From assembly GCF_000380165.1 (NCBI RefSeq), contig NZ_KB904647.1:115756-179326 (forward strand): a stretch of 63,571 nt of DNA. The letters are read 5' to 3'. Below, in pieces: positions 6,702 through 15,431 of this stretch. The position numbers were made by a program, and so were the translations under genes. Origin of the DNA: Wenjunlia vitaminophila DSM 41686 (GTDB lineage: Bacteria; Actinomycetota; Actinomycetes; Streptomycetales; Streptomycetaceae). Under the pieces are notes generated by a model, which was not told the origin of the DNA, made no database searches, and worked only from the letters and a program-made list of their open reading frames with translations. Numbering within the stretch: the stretch's first letter is position 1; each line of letters starts with the position of its first letter.

Positions 6702-9497
6702 TCACTCCCCCACCGACTCCAGCAGGATCTCCCCCGGGATGTTCTCCCGGCTCTTGATCGCCAGTTTCCGGTAGATCCGGGTGAGGTGCTGCTCGACGGT
6801 GCTGATGGTGATGCACAACTGTTCGGAGATCTCCCGGTTGGTGAGACCCCGCGCGGCGAGGGCCGCCACCCTGCGCTCCGCACCGCTCAGGGGGGCGGCC
6901 GCGGGGCACGGGTGCTGCGCCATGTGGCGGCTCCGCTGGCAGCCGTCCTCGAGCGGCGCCGGGTCGATCGGAAGGTCACCCAGCGTCGCACCCGCGCCGC
7001 ACTCCTCGGCCAGGCGGGCGGCCAGCCGCACCACCGGACGCGCCCGGTCGGGGTTCCCCGCCAGGTAGTGCAGCCGGCCCAGGTCGCCGAGGGCCTGCAC
7101 CAGGCGCAGCCGGTCCCCACGGGCCCGGAAGACCTCGATCGCCTCGGCCATCAGGTCCGCGCTGTCCCGCGGATCGCTCGCCGCGGCCAGGGCGTGCAGG
7201 GCCAGCCCCCGGGGGTGGGGACGGTCGGACGGGAGCATGGCGAGCTGCTCCCGCGCGAGCTCGGCGGCCCGCTCCCGGTCGCCGAGCAGCAGGTGGGCCC
7301 GGGACGCCTCCGTCCGCCACGGGATGACCGCCGGCTGGTCGATGCCCCACTCCCGCATCAGCGCCCCGCACCACATCAGGTCACCCAGCGCCGCGTCCGG
7401 GCGCCCTGCCGCCAGGTGGTGGCGCCCCCTGGCGTACAGGTAGCCCAGCCCGTGCCAGGTCCGGAACATCATGTCGGGTACCGGCATGTCCAGGTAGCTG
7501 CTCGCGGCGGCGTAGTCACCGGTGTGCGTGGCGGCCTGCACGATGCAACTGATGGGTTCCCCCACGGCGACGCCCCAGCCCTCCGCGGGAATCCGGGCGA
7601 AGCACGCCTCCACGTACGCCCGGGCCGCACGGGGGTCCCCCAACCGCAGCGCCAGGCGCCCCCGCAGGGCGAGGAACTTCGCCTCCCAGGTGGGCACGGA
7701 ACGCACCCGGGCCTCGTTGAGCCACCGCTCGCACCAGGTGAGGGCCTCCTCGGGGCGGTCGACGAACTGCAGGGTGAGCACCGCCGCGTAGATCGACGAG
7801 TGGCTGTTCTCCTCGAGCTGCAGGTTGCGCATCGCGGACACGACCTCGTCGCCCAGCGCGTCGTCGGGGCCTTCGCTCAGCACCCGCGACCACGCCGAGA
7901 TACACCGGAAACGCGGGCCGCCGTCCACCTCCCGCTGCGGCCTCGTCCTGCTGTACGGCACTCCCCGGGAGGGCCGTGGGTGCATCACGACGAACAGCTC
8001 CGTGATCAGTCGGGCCTCGGCCGCGACCGCGGTGTTCGTCGCCCAGTTCCTGCGGGTGATCCGGCACAGCACGTCGATGGCCTCGTCACAGTAGCCGTGC
8101 CACATCAGGAACTTGGTCAGGGGCAGCGCGCGTTCGTCCGGCAACCGGTTCTCCCGCAGCGCGGTGGAGAGCTCCGGCAGGTGGCGGGCGGCCAGCAACG
8201 GGTTCTGCAGCCAGGCCACGTCGGCCAGCATCGCGAGCAGTTCGGGGCGGGCGTCCTCGTCGCTGACCCGCAACGCCATGTCGAGGCAGGCGTAGGCGTC
8301 GGCGTGCCGGTTGGCTGCCAGCAGCCACTCGGCCGCCCGGCGCAGCACCGGGAGCGCCCACGGTCCTGGGGCCTGTTCCGCGGCCAGGAGGTGTCGGGAG
8401 ACGACCACCGCGGTGGCACCGTCCTGGTACCGCAGCTCCGCGATGCTCATGTGGAGGTCGGAGAGCTCCTGTGGGGTGAGGGCCCGCAGGATGTCGGCGC
8501 GCAGCTCGGCGTGCCGAATCCGGTACCCGTCGAGCACGCCCACCGAACGCAGCGCGCCCACCCACCGGTCGACCAGTCCGGGATCGTCCTCGGACAGCAG
8601 TCGCCGCACCAGGCCGGGGCTGCCTTCCTCGCCGTCGAGGACCGCGAGGACCTGGGTCAGCCGCACCGGGACGGGGCCGCCCCTTTCCACCCAGCTCAGC
8701 ACGACGTTGCGGAAGGACCGCCCGATCACGGCCCCGGTCCCGTCGGCACCGCTGAATCCGTCGTCGATCAGGGCCCGCACCAGCAGTGGCACACCCCCGC
8801 TGTGCGTGTGGTACTCCGTCGCCAGCGCCTCGGCGCGAGCCGGGTCGAAGCGCTCGGCGAGCATCTCCCGCACCCCGTCCCGGGAGAGCCTGCCGAGGTC
8901 GACGCACCGGTAGTTGGGCTGCCGCAGCAACTCGGCGTGGAGCTCGGGCAGCCCCGGCGACATCGTCTGACACTCGGTCAACACCAACGCGACGCGGGTG
9001 GTGCGCAGCCAGCGCAGCATCAGGAACAGCCAGTGCATGGACAGCGGATCGGCGTACTGGACACCGTCGAGGCAGATCAGCAGTGGCTGGGAGGCCGCGG
9101 TCTCCACCATCTTGGCACTCAGCTGGTGGAGGAAGGCGGCAGTGTCCGCCCGCATGTTCGACGGACCGCCGGGGGTCGACTCGGACTCTGGCTGGTCCCA
9201 CGAGTTCAGCCGGTCCAACAGGGCGGACACCTGGCAGCCCGGCCGCCACGGCAGGCTCGGATGCCGTAGGAGCTGGGCGATGGCGCTGCCGGCCACCTGC
9301 CGCTCCGCACGGGAGGTAGTGGCGGTGACCACCAGGAAACCCGCCTCGGCGGCCCGCTCGCCAAGGGCACAGAGCAGCTCGGTCTTCCCGCTGCCGGCCT
9401 CCCCCCGGATCATGACGCAGCCTCCGCTGCCCCGGCTGGCCGTCGCGAGCAGGTCGTCGAGTGTGGCGATTTCCTCTTCCCGTTCGACTATCCGCAT
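6702..9497 (-). CDS. LAL-type LuxR-family transcriptional activator (ATPase + HTH)
   Basis: 931 aa, typical for large ATP-binding LuxR regulators of specialised-metabolite clusters. An N-terminal AAA-like ATPase has Walker A GEAGSGKT (32-39) and a hydrophobic LLICLDG strand ending in Asp as a likely Walker B. A long helical, TPR-like middle follows, and a LuxR HTH occupies the last about 62 residues (LSGAERRVAALAARGLTNRE onward, with STVEQHLTRIYRKL). The ATG at 9497 is preceded by GAGGGGCA; upstream in-frame Mets lack a ribosome site. The halogenase gene follows 207 nt downstream on the same strand, so that gene is the likely target. The ligand is unknown. Confidence 0.9.
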   Translation of the reverse strand: MRIVEREEEIATLDDLLATASRGSGGCVMIRGEAGSGKTELLCALGERAAEAGFLVVTATTSRAERQVAGSAIAQLLRHPSLPWRPGCQVSALLDRLNSWDQPESESTPGGPSNMRADTAAFLHQLSAKMVETAASQPLLICLDGVQYADPLSMHWLFLMLRWLRTTRVALVLTECQTMSPGLPELHAELLRQPNYRCVDLGRLSRDGVREMLAERFDPARAEALATEYHTHSGGVPLLVRALIDDGFSGADGTGAVIGRSFRNVVLSWVERGGPVPVRLTQVLAVLDGEEGSPGLVRRLLSEDDPGLVDRWVGALRSVGVLDGYRIRHAELRADILRALTPQELSDLHMSIAELRYQDGATAVVVSRHLLAAEQAPGPWALPVLRRAAEWLLAANRHADAYACLDMALRVSDEDARPELLAMLADVAWLQNPLLAARHLPELSTALRENRLPDERALPLTKFLMWHGYCDEAIDVLCRITRRNWATNTAVAAEARLITELFVVMHPRPSRGVPYSRTRPQREVDGGPRFRCISAWSRVLSEGPDDALGDEVVSAMRNLQLEENSHSSIYAAVLTLQFVDRPEEALTWCERWLNEARVRSVPTWEAKFLALRGRLALRLGDPRAARAYVEACFARIPAEGWGVAVGEPISCIVQAATHTGDYAAASSYLDMPVPDMMFRTWHGLGYLYARGRHHLAAGRPDAALGDLMWCGALMREWGIDQPAVIPWRTEASRAHLLLGDRERAAELAREQLAMLPSDRPHPRGLALHALAAASDPRDSADLMAEAIEVFRARGDRLRLVQALGDLGRLHYLAGNPDRARPVVRLAARLAEECGAGATLGDLPIDPAPLEDGCQRSRHMAQHPCPAAAPLSGAERRVAALAARGLTNREISEQLCITISTVEQHLTRIYRKLAIKSRENIPGEILLESVGE

Positions 9498-10161
9498 TGC
9501 CCCTCTTTCTCCTGCGTACGCCCTCGACGCGCGCCAGGGGGTTCCGGAGGGGCACATGTCCGACGTGCCCATCGCATGGATACTCCGGCATCCTCCGGTA
9601 CGCCTGCGAAGACAGTCACGGTCATCGATAGCCACCAGTCGAGCGTTCCCAGTGGCCCCGGCTCGATCCGGTTGACCGGGCGCGCGGCTCGAGTGTGTGG
9701 AGAAGTCACCAGCAGAACCTCAGGGCCCCTTGTCCCCATGGCAATCCGGCAAAAGGTGGTCTTCCAGCCCACGGGCGGGGACGGCAGGGAACAGCGTAGT
9801 TTCGGCCGCTTCCAGTCGAGCTTGACGGCAAGTACTTTCCGGCTCGACATAGGGGTGGGCAGGGGGGACGGGGCGGCGTCCTAGGGGTTCGGGCCTCGGG
9901 GACCGGTCCGCGCCGCTGTTCCCGGTGGTGGGGCGGCCACCGGAGGCGGTGCCGACGCGGGGGCGCAGCGGGACACGCCCCGGCGGGGGACCCTGCGGGG
10001 GTCCGCACTACCCTGGGCGTCGAGGACCGGGGACGGATCGCTCCGCCCGCCCCCTCTGCCCGGCGAGACCGGTCCGCGCCGCCTGCCGGCCGTCCGTGCC
10101 CCGACGGCCCGGTGTGGCCCGCCCCGAGGAACACGACGACCCCCTGACAGGTGAGAGAGCC
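9498..10161. other. Intergenic region between the LAL regulator and DUF1844 gene
   Basis: 664 nt with no gene I can support. Short ORFs on either strand lack ribosome sites and protein-like composition. It must hold the divergent promoters of the LAL gene and the DUF1844 gene; TACCCT at 10009-10014 is a weak -10 candidate for the latter. No repeats or attachment-like sites were recognised. Confidence 0.5.
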
Positions 10162-10566
10162 ATGAGCGACGCGACCCCACAGCCGCCGGACGGCGGTCCC
10201 CAGCCAGCCGACGGCTCCGGGCAGCCGACCGCCGACTACGACGCGATGACCCGCGACATCGCCGACGTGCCCGCGGTGGAGGTGATCACCACGGTCGCGG
10301 TGCACCTGATGAGCGCGGCGGCCGTCAACCTCGGGCTCGCCGAGTCCGAGGGAGCGCAGCACAAGGACCTGGACGAGGCCCGCAAGCTGATCACGTCGCT
10401 CGCCGGCCTGGTCACCGCGGGGGCCCCGGAGATCGGCAGTTACCACGCGGCGCCCCTGCGGGACGGACTGAAGGCACTCCAGCTCGCCTTCCGGGAGGCC
10501 TCGCTGGTGCCGGACCCGCCGGGACAGGGACCGGGCGAGAAGTTCACCGGTCCGGTGTACGGCTGA
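10162..10566 (+). CDS. DUF1844 family protein
   Basis: 134 aa. A Pro/Gln-rich start (about 25 residues) precedes the DUF1844 core (DIADVPAVEVITTVAVHLMSAAAVNLGL... EARKLITSLAGLV), a small helical domain of unknown function. The ATG at 10162 has GGTGAGAGAGCC upstream; longer in-frame readings upstream are low-complexity. In Streptomyces this gene lies directly beside infC, so its separation from infC here by the halogenase and LAL genes points to an insertion. There is no signal peptide or clear membrane segment. Confidence 0.85.
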   Translation: MSDATPQPPDGGPQPADGSGQPTADYDAMTRDIADVPAVEVITTVAVHLMSAAAVNLGLAESEGAQHKDLDEARKLITSLAGLVTAGAPEIGSYHAAPLRDGLKALQLAFREASLVPDPPGQGPGEKFTGPVYG

Positions 10567-10664
10567 TCCCCCCACGACGAGGACTCCTCCGCCGGCCCGC
10601 ACCTCGGTCCGGTCGGAGGCCGTCGTGCCGGACCCCAGTCCCCCGGTCCCCCTGCCCTCTCGGT

Positions 10665-10704
10665 CAGCGGCTCAGCGGCTCAGCGGCTCAGCGGCTCAGC
10701 GGGA
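10665..10704. repeat. 8-bp tandem repeat at the 3' end of the SseB-like gene
   Basis: CAGCGGCT occurs four times in a row (10665-10696), followed by a degenerate fifth unit CAGCGGGA (10697-10704). The array covers the stop codon of the SseB-like gene (TGA at 10698-10696), so slippage could move that stop. Confidence 0.85.
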
Positions 10705-11436
10705 GAACAGCGCTCGGGCCGGGAGCGGGGTTCCCGGGGGGAGCACGGCGAGTTCCAGCCCGTGCACCAGCCGGGCGCGCAGCACCTCGTTCCCGGCCAG
10801 GGCCCCGGCCACCTCCCGGGCGGCGCGGGCCACCTCGACGCCCGGCGCGAAGACCAGGCCCAGCGTGCCGTCCCCCCCGCCGCCGGGCACCAGGTGCGCG
10901 CCGACCACGGCGGGCTGGGCGGCCAGCACCGTCCGCACCGCCTCGGCCACCTCGGGGTCGCGGGTCGGTTCCAGGTACTCCCGGCCCTGGGCGAGGGCGC
11001 GCATCGGCGCCCCGCTCAACTGGAAGGTCGCCGGGCCGGCCAGGTCGATCACCAGGGTGTCGGCCCCCTCGTGGTAGGCGGCCTCCACCGCCTGGCGGGT
11101 GCGCACCGCGACCGGCCGGGCGTCGGGACGCCAGCGGGCCAGGGACTCCAGCGAGGTGAACGCCGGCAGGGCCCGGCTGCCGTCCGGGGTGGTCAGGGTG
11201 GGTACCGCCATGTCGCTGGTCTTCTCCCGGCGCAGCCCGTCCGGTCCGGTCTCCACCTCTCCGAGCACCGCGACCACGGGGACCAGGAGCCGGGCGCCGG
11301 ACAGGGCCTCGAGCACGGCGCGGGCCGACCCGTCGTCCGGGGTGCGCGCGTACTGCTCCAGGGCCCGGGCCAGGCCGGGATCGGCCCCGCCCTGGTCCCC
11401 GGCGAAGCCCGGGTCGGGAACGTTCTTCAACGACAC
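10696..11436 (-). CDS. SseB-family protein
   Basis: 246 aa with the N-terminal SseB fold (ARLLVPVVAVLGEVETG, then MAVPTLTTPDGSRALPAFTSLESLARW) seen in many actinobacterial proteins of unknown role. A second half resembles the C-terminal SseB domain (GVEVARAAREVAGALAGNEVLRARLVHGL). There is no signal peptide, so it is probably cytosolic. It converges on the DUF1844 gene, a pairing also found in relatives. The last codons run into an 8-bp tandem repeat. Biochemical function is unknown. Confidence 0.85.
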   Translation of the reverse strand: MSLKNVPDPGFAGDQGGADPGLARALEQYARTPDDGSARAVLEALSGARLLVPVVAVLGEVETGPDGLRREKTSDMAVPTLTTPDGSRALPAFTSLESLARWRPDARPVAVRTRQAVEAAYHEGADTLVIDLAGPATFQLSGAPMRALAQGREYLEPTRDPEVAEAVRTVLAAQPAVVGAHLVPGGGGDGTLGLVFAPGVEVARAAREVAGALAGNEVLRARLVHGLELAVLPPGTPLPARALFSR

Positions 11437-11490
11437 GCCGCGAGCCTACCGGTCGTCCCACCGGCCCCCGTGGGGTGTCCCCGCGGCCGG

Positions 11491-12687
11491 CTACCGGCCG
11501 GCGCCACGGCGTCCGTGCAGGTGCAGGCCGCCGGCCACGAGCAGCAGGGCCGCTCCGGTGACCGCGCAGGCCGCCACCGTGGCACCGGGCAGGTCACCGC
11601 CCTGCGGGGGTCGGAGGTCGGCCGCCTGGGGCCCCGGGCCGAAGTGGCGCCCGGGGTACGGGGAGACCCGGGGCAGGCTCGGCTCCGGTTCCAGCTCCTC
11701 CGCAGCGGCCAGCGCCGCCGACGCGTCCACGAGGCCGGCGCCGAGGGCGTCGCTCCGACCGCCCTCGGGGGAGTTCCGCGCCGTGGTCTCCAACAGCCGC
11801 TTGATCTGGGCCGGGCTCAGCTCGGGGTGGACGGACCGGATGAGGGCGACGACGCCGGAGACGTGCGCGGCGGCGGCGCTGGTGCCCCACCCCACGTAGT
11901 ACCGGCGGTCCGGGTCCGCCATGGCCACGTCCACACCGGGGGCGTTGACCGAGGAGTACCAGCGACGGGTGGAGAAGTCCCCCGGAACCCCGTACCGGTC
12001 CACGGCGGTCACGGAGATCACCCCGGGGTAGGCCGCCGGGTAGGACGCGCGGTCACCGTCCTTGGCGCCGTTGCCGGCGGAGGCCACCACGACCACGCCC
12101 TTGCCGAGCGCGTACTGGACGGCCTCGTCCTCCGCCGGCTCCGGGTGGGAGGACTTGCTGTCGTCCCCGAGCGAGAGGTTGATCACGTCAGCGCCGTGGT
12201 CCACGGCCCACCTGATCCCCTCGGGCAGGGCCGAGGCCCGGGTGGTGCGGGCGCGTCTGCGCTGCGGGTCGTCCTGGTCGAGGATCACCCGGATCGGCAG
12301 GATGCGGGTGCGCGGGGCGACCCCGGTGACGCCCTCGGCGTCACCGGGCCCGTGCCCGCGTCCCGCGATGATCCCCGCCATCGCGGTGCCGTGGCTGGCC
12401 CAGGCACTGTCCCCGCGACGGGCGCCGAACCCCACCAGGTCCTTACCGGGCAGCACCCGTCCACGCAGGTCCGGATGGGTCTGGTCCACCCCGGTGTCCA
12501 CCACCGCCACCACCGTGCCCTCGCCCCTGGTGGTCGGCCACACGTCCCGGGCGTGGATGGCGTCCAGCCCCCACTGGCCCTCCTCGATGGTCTCGGCCGA
12601 CGCCGGCGTCGTCGCACCAGCCACCAGCACCGGCCCGAGCAGGAACCCGACCAGTGCGCCGAGCAGCGCCCGCCGACCCGCCCGCAT
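11491..12687 (-). CDS. Mycosin-like membrane-anchored subtilisin (S8) protease
   Basis: 398 aa. An N-terminal signal peptide (GALVGFLLGPVLVAGATTPASA) precedes an S8 domain with the full triad: Asp64 (VVDTGVD), His99 (SHGTAMAG) and Ser270 (GTSAAAAHVSG). A Pro-rich linker and a C-terminal membrane helix (ATVAACAVTGAALLLVAGG) with a basic tail follow. This layout is that of mycosins, the proteases tied to type VII secretion, but no ESX genes are visible here. The start ATG overlaps the upstream gene's stop by one base (TGATG), so the two are translationally coupled. It should act outside the membrane. Confidence 0.9.
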   Translation of the reverse strand: MRAGRRALLGALVGFLLGPVLVAGATTPASAETIEEGQWGLDAIHARDVWPTTRGEGTVVAVVDTGVDQTHPDLRGRVLPGKDLVGFGARRGDSAWASHGTAMAGIIAGRGHGPGDAEGVTGVAPRTRILPIRVILDQDDPQRRRARTTRASALPEGIRWAVDHGADVINLSLGDDSKSSHPEPAEDEAVQYALGKGVVVVASAGNGAKDGDRASYPAAYPGVISVTAVDRYGVPGDFSTRRWYSSVNAPGVDVAMADPDRRYYVGWGTSAAAAHVSGVVALIRSVHPELSPAQIKRLLETTARNSPEGGRSDALGAGLVDASAALAAAEELEPEPSLPRVSPYPGRHFGPGPQAADLRPPQGGDLPGATVAACAVTGAALLLVAGGLHLHGRRGAGR

Positions 12688-13796
12688 CAGCCCTCCCGGC
12701 CCTGGCGACGGCGGTCCTCGACCTCCGGCTCCGCAGCGCCCTGGTCCGGCGTCGCCCGGTGGGGCGCGGCCGGGCTCCCCGGGGACGTCCGGTCCCGCAG
12801 GGCCAGGCCCCGGCGGTCGCTGCCCGGGTCTTGGTCGTGTTCCCGGCGCGCCGCCTCGGCGGCCGCGGTGAGCCTCCTGGCGATCGACGTCTCGATCCCC
12901 CTGGCCTCGTGGCCGAGACCGGCCTCCGCCACGGCCGAGGTGTTCCGCTCCCGCACCGCCCGCGCCGCCGGCTCGGGCCGGGGAACGGCGCGGCCGTCCG
13001 CGAACCCGCTCACCGCGAACCCCACGTAGGGCACGTCGGTCCGCACCCGCACCACCCAGCTCGCTCGCTGGGCGTTCCCGAAGTCCTCCGCGACGGTGCC
13101 GTCAACGGCCAGCGGACGGGGCAGCAGATCGGTGCGGGAACCCAGTCCCGCGACCCGCCAGTGGTCGGCGAAGGCCCGCATGCCGCGCTGGTCCGCCTCG
13201 GTCACCAGGAGTCCCACGGTGGTCACGGAGCTGGACGTGGCGTCGGTGTAGGTGGCGCGCAGCAGGCGGACGCAGCCGACCGGTGCCAGGGCCCGCCGCA
13301 GCGGCTCGTCGAACGCCATGGCGTCGGCGCAGCCGCTGTCCGGTGCCACCCCCAGCCGCCTCCAGGTGCGGTCGGCGCCGCCGGGCCCCGCGTCGGGTCC
13401 GTTGAGGGTGGGCGGGAACAGCGTGTCCACGGGGACGTCGTGCCACAGCCCGCGGGTCACCTCGAAGATCCTGGTGGACCGTTCCTCGGCGGTCTCCCGG
13501 GAGGCCGCGGAGTCGGCGAGGATGCCGCCGACGACCGCGCCGCACAGCAGCCCCGCACCGATGACCAGGCAGACCCCGATCGGCAGCCGGTGCCGGTCCC
13601 TGGGCGCTGCCCGGCCGGCGGACGGCCCGGGCGCGGGTGGCGTCGGGGGTGCCGCGGGCCAGAGGTCCGCCGGGCCGGTGGGCCCTGCCGGAGGCGCGGG
13701 GGTGGCGTCGGGGGGTGACGGGCTCCGCCGAGGCGCGAACCGGCGCGCGGAGCCGGCCCCGGCCTCACCGTTCTCCACTCCGGTGCTCACCGGCAT
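12687..13796 (-). CDS. Single-pass membrane protein of unknown function coupled to the mycosin
   Basis: 369 aa. A Pro/Ala-rich cytoplasmic region (about 65 residues) leads to one membrane helix (IGVCLVIGAGLLCGAVVGGILA), then an extracytoplasmic domain with three Cys (SGCADAM, VGCVRLLRA and none near the end, so at most one disulfide in this part). The tail is charged and low-complexity. I do not recognise the domain. The ATG at 13796 abuts GGGGGAGGG; a GTG two codons later (13790) is better spaced. Its stop overlaps the protease start, so the pair probably works together, perhaps as substrate or partner. Confidence 0.75.
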   Translation of the reverse strand: MPVSTGVENGEAGAGSARRFAPRRSPSPPDATPAPPAGPTGPADLWPAAPPTPPAPGPSAGRAAPRDRHRLPIGVCLVIGAGLLCGAVVGGILADSAASRETAEERSTRIFEVTRGLWHDVPVDTLFPPTLNGPDAGPGGADRTWRRLGVAPDSGCADAMAFDEPLRRALAPVGCVRLLRATYTDATSSSVTTVGLLVTEADQRGMRAFADHWRVAGLGSRTDLLPRPLAVDGTVAEDFGNAQRASWVVRVRTDVPYVGFAVSGFADGRAVPRPEPAARAVRERNTSAVAEAGLGHEARGIETSIARRLTAAAEAARREHDQDPGSDRRGLALRDRTSPGSPAAPHRATPDQGAAEPEVEDRRRQGREG

Positions 13797-14009
13797 CCCT
13801 CCCCCGCGCTCCCGGTCCGTCCGGGGCACCACGCCGGACCGGGACGGGTCAGCTCCGGACGGTCCGTCGCGCCGCCGGTCCACGGTTCCGCGTCACTCTA
13901 TTGGCTCGCCCGCTCCGGCGCCGCCCCCGCCCCGTTTTCGAACCCCGGGGCGCCGGGGGTGGTCCCGCGTCCTACCGGGGGCCGCGTCCCTCTGGCAGGA
14001 TGCTGCGGT

Positions 14010-15290
14010 ATGCCGCCTCCCACCGCTGCCGGCGCCCCGGACCAGGACCGGACCCACGGGACCGGGCTCCGGGGCGGGAGCACCCGGGACCGCCGGGCGC
14101 ACGCGGCGGACGCCCGGCGCTACAACCTGGCCACCAGCCACCTGCCCGCGCCGCTGGCCGTGGTGGACCTGGAGGCCTTCGACGCCAACGCCCGGGACCT
14201 GGTGCGGCGGGCCGCGGGCAAGCCCGTCCGGGTGGCCAGCAAGTCGGTCCGCTGCCGCACCCTGCTCCGGCGGGCCCTGGCCATGGACGGCTTCGCCGGG
14301 ATCATGAGCTTCACCCTCGCCGAGTCGCTCTGGCTGGCCAGGGACGGCTTCGACGACGTGCTGCTCGCCTATCCGTCGACCGACCGGGCCGGTTACGCCG
14401 AACTCGCCCGGGACGCCGGGTTGGCCCGAGCGGTCACCGTGCTGGTGGACGACCCGGCGCAACTGGACCTGATCGACGCCAGCCGCTCCGGAGGGGGCGA
14501 GCCGATCCGGGTGTGTCTGGAACTGGACGCCTCGTTGTGGATGTTCGGAGGGCGGGTGCGGGTCGGTGCCCGGCGCTCACCGCTGCACGGCGCGGCAGAC
14601 GTGCTGGCCCTCGGCCGTGAGGTGGTGCGCAGACCTGGCTTCGCCCTGGTCGGCCTGATGGCCTACGAGGGCCATGTGGCCGGGGTGGGCGACCGGGTTC
14701 CGGGCCGCAGGGCGTACTCCGCGGCGGTGCGGCTGATGCAGGCGCGGGCCAGGCGGGAACTGGCCGTCCGCAGGGCCGAGGTGGTGCGGCGGCTCCGCGA
14801 CATCACCGAACTCCCGCTGGTGAACGGGGGCGGGACCGGCAGCGTGCAGTACACCGCCGCCGAGGCGGCGGTGACGGAGGTGACGGCGGGTTCCGGGCTC
14901 TACCACCCGCACCTGTTCGACAACTACACCGCGTTCCGGGGCCGTCCGGCGGCCCTGTTCGCGCTCCCGGTGGTGCGCCGCCCCGCTCCCGGGGTGGTGA
15001 CGGTGCTCGGCGGTGGCTACCCGGCCTCCGGTGCGGCGGGCCGGGACCGGCTGCCCCTGCCCTGGTGGCCGGCCGGGCTGCGGTACGACGTCCAGGAGGG
15101 CGCGGGCGAGGTGCAGACGCCGCTGCTCGGTGCCGCGGCGGACACGCTGGCCGTGGGCGACCGGGTGTGGTTCCGGCACGCCAAGGCCGGTGAGCTGTGC
15201 GAACGGTTCGACGCGCTGCACCTGGTCGAGGGCGACCGTGTGGTGGGCAGCGCGCCGACCTACCGGGGCGAGGGCAGGACGTTCCTCTAG
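14010..15290 (+). CDS. PLP-dependent amino acid deaminase/aldolase (alanine racemase-like fold)
   Basis: 426 aa. A fold-type III PLP enzyme: N-terminal TIM barrel with the PLP lysine at about residue 78 (RVASKSVRCRTLL), mid-barrel blocks GLMAYEGHVAGVGD and NGGGTGSVQYT, and a C-terminal D-serine-dehydratase-like domain containing metal-ligand-type residues near the end (WFRHAKAGELCERF). Relatives are annotated as D-threonine aldolase or D-serine dehydratase. The exact substrate is not readable. The ATG at 14010 has AGGA upstream. It is divergent from the mycosin pair. Confidence 0.85.
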   Translation: MPPPTAAGAPDQDRTHGTGLRGGSTRDRRAHAADARRYNLATSHLPAPLAVVDLEAFDANARDLVRRAAGKPVRVASKSVRCRTLLRRALAMDGFAGIMSFTLAESLWLARDGFDDVLLAYPSTDRAGYAELARDAGLARAVTVLVDDPAQLDLIDASRSGGGEPIRVCLELDASLWMFGGRVRVGARRSPLHGAADVLALGREVVRRPGFALVGLMAYEGHVAGVGDRVPGRRAYSAAVRLMQARARRELAVRRAEVVRRLRDITELPLVNGGGTGSVQYTAAEAAVTEVTAGSGLYHPHLFDNYTAFRGRPAALFALPVVRRPAPGVVTVLGGGYPASGAAGRDRLPLPWWPAGLRYDVQEGAGEVQTPLLGAAADTLAVGDRVWFRHAKAGELCERFDALHLVEGDRVVGSAPTYRGEGRTFL

Positions 15291-15431
15291 TCCCCCGCGC
15301 GACTGCGCCCGCGCCCACCGGACGTTCCACGGACGTTCTGCCCGGAGCTCGGAACGTTTCTGCGGCTCGGGGACGCCCCGGCGCGGACCGGCCCCGCGCG
15401 GGCGGGCAGCACCGGGTCGGTCCGCCCGTCG

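Noticed and set aside
6006-9269. Plus-strand open frame of 1087 codons opposite the halogenase and LAL genes
   Set aside because: It is the antisense shadow of two genes with recognisable domains, and has no start signal.
9488-9884. Short frames on both strands between the LAL and DUF1844 genes
   Set aside because: No ribosome site, no recognisable domain, and the minus-strand frame overlaps the LAL start.
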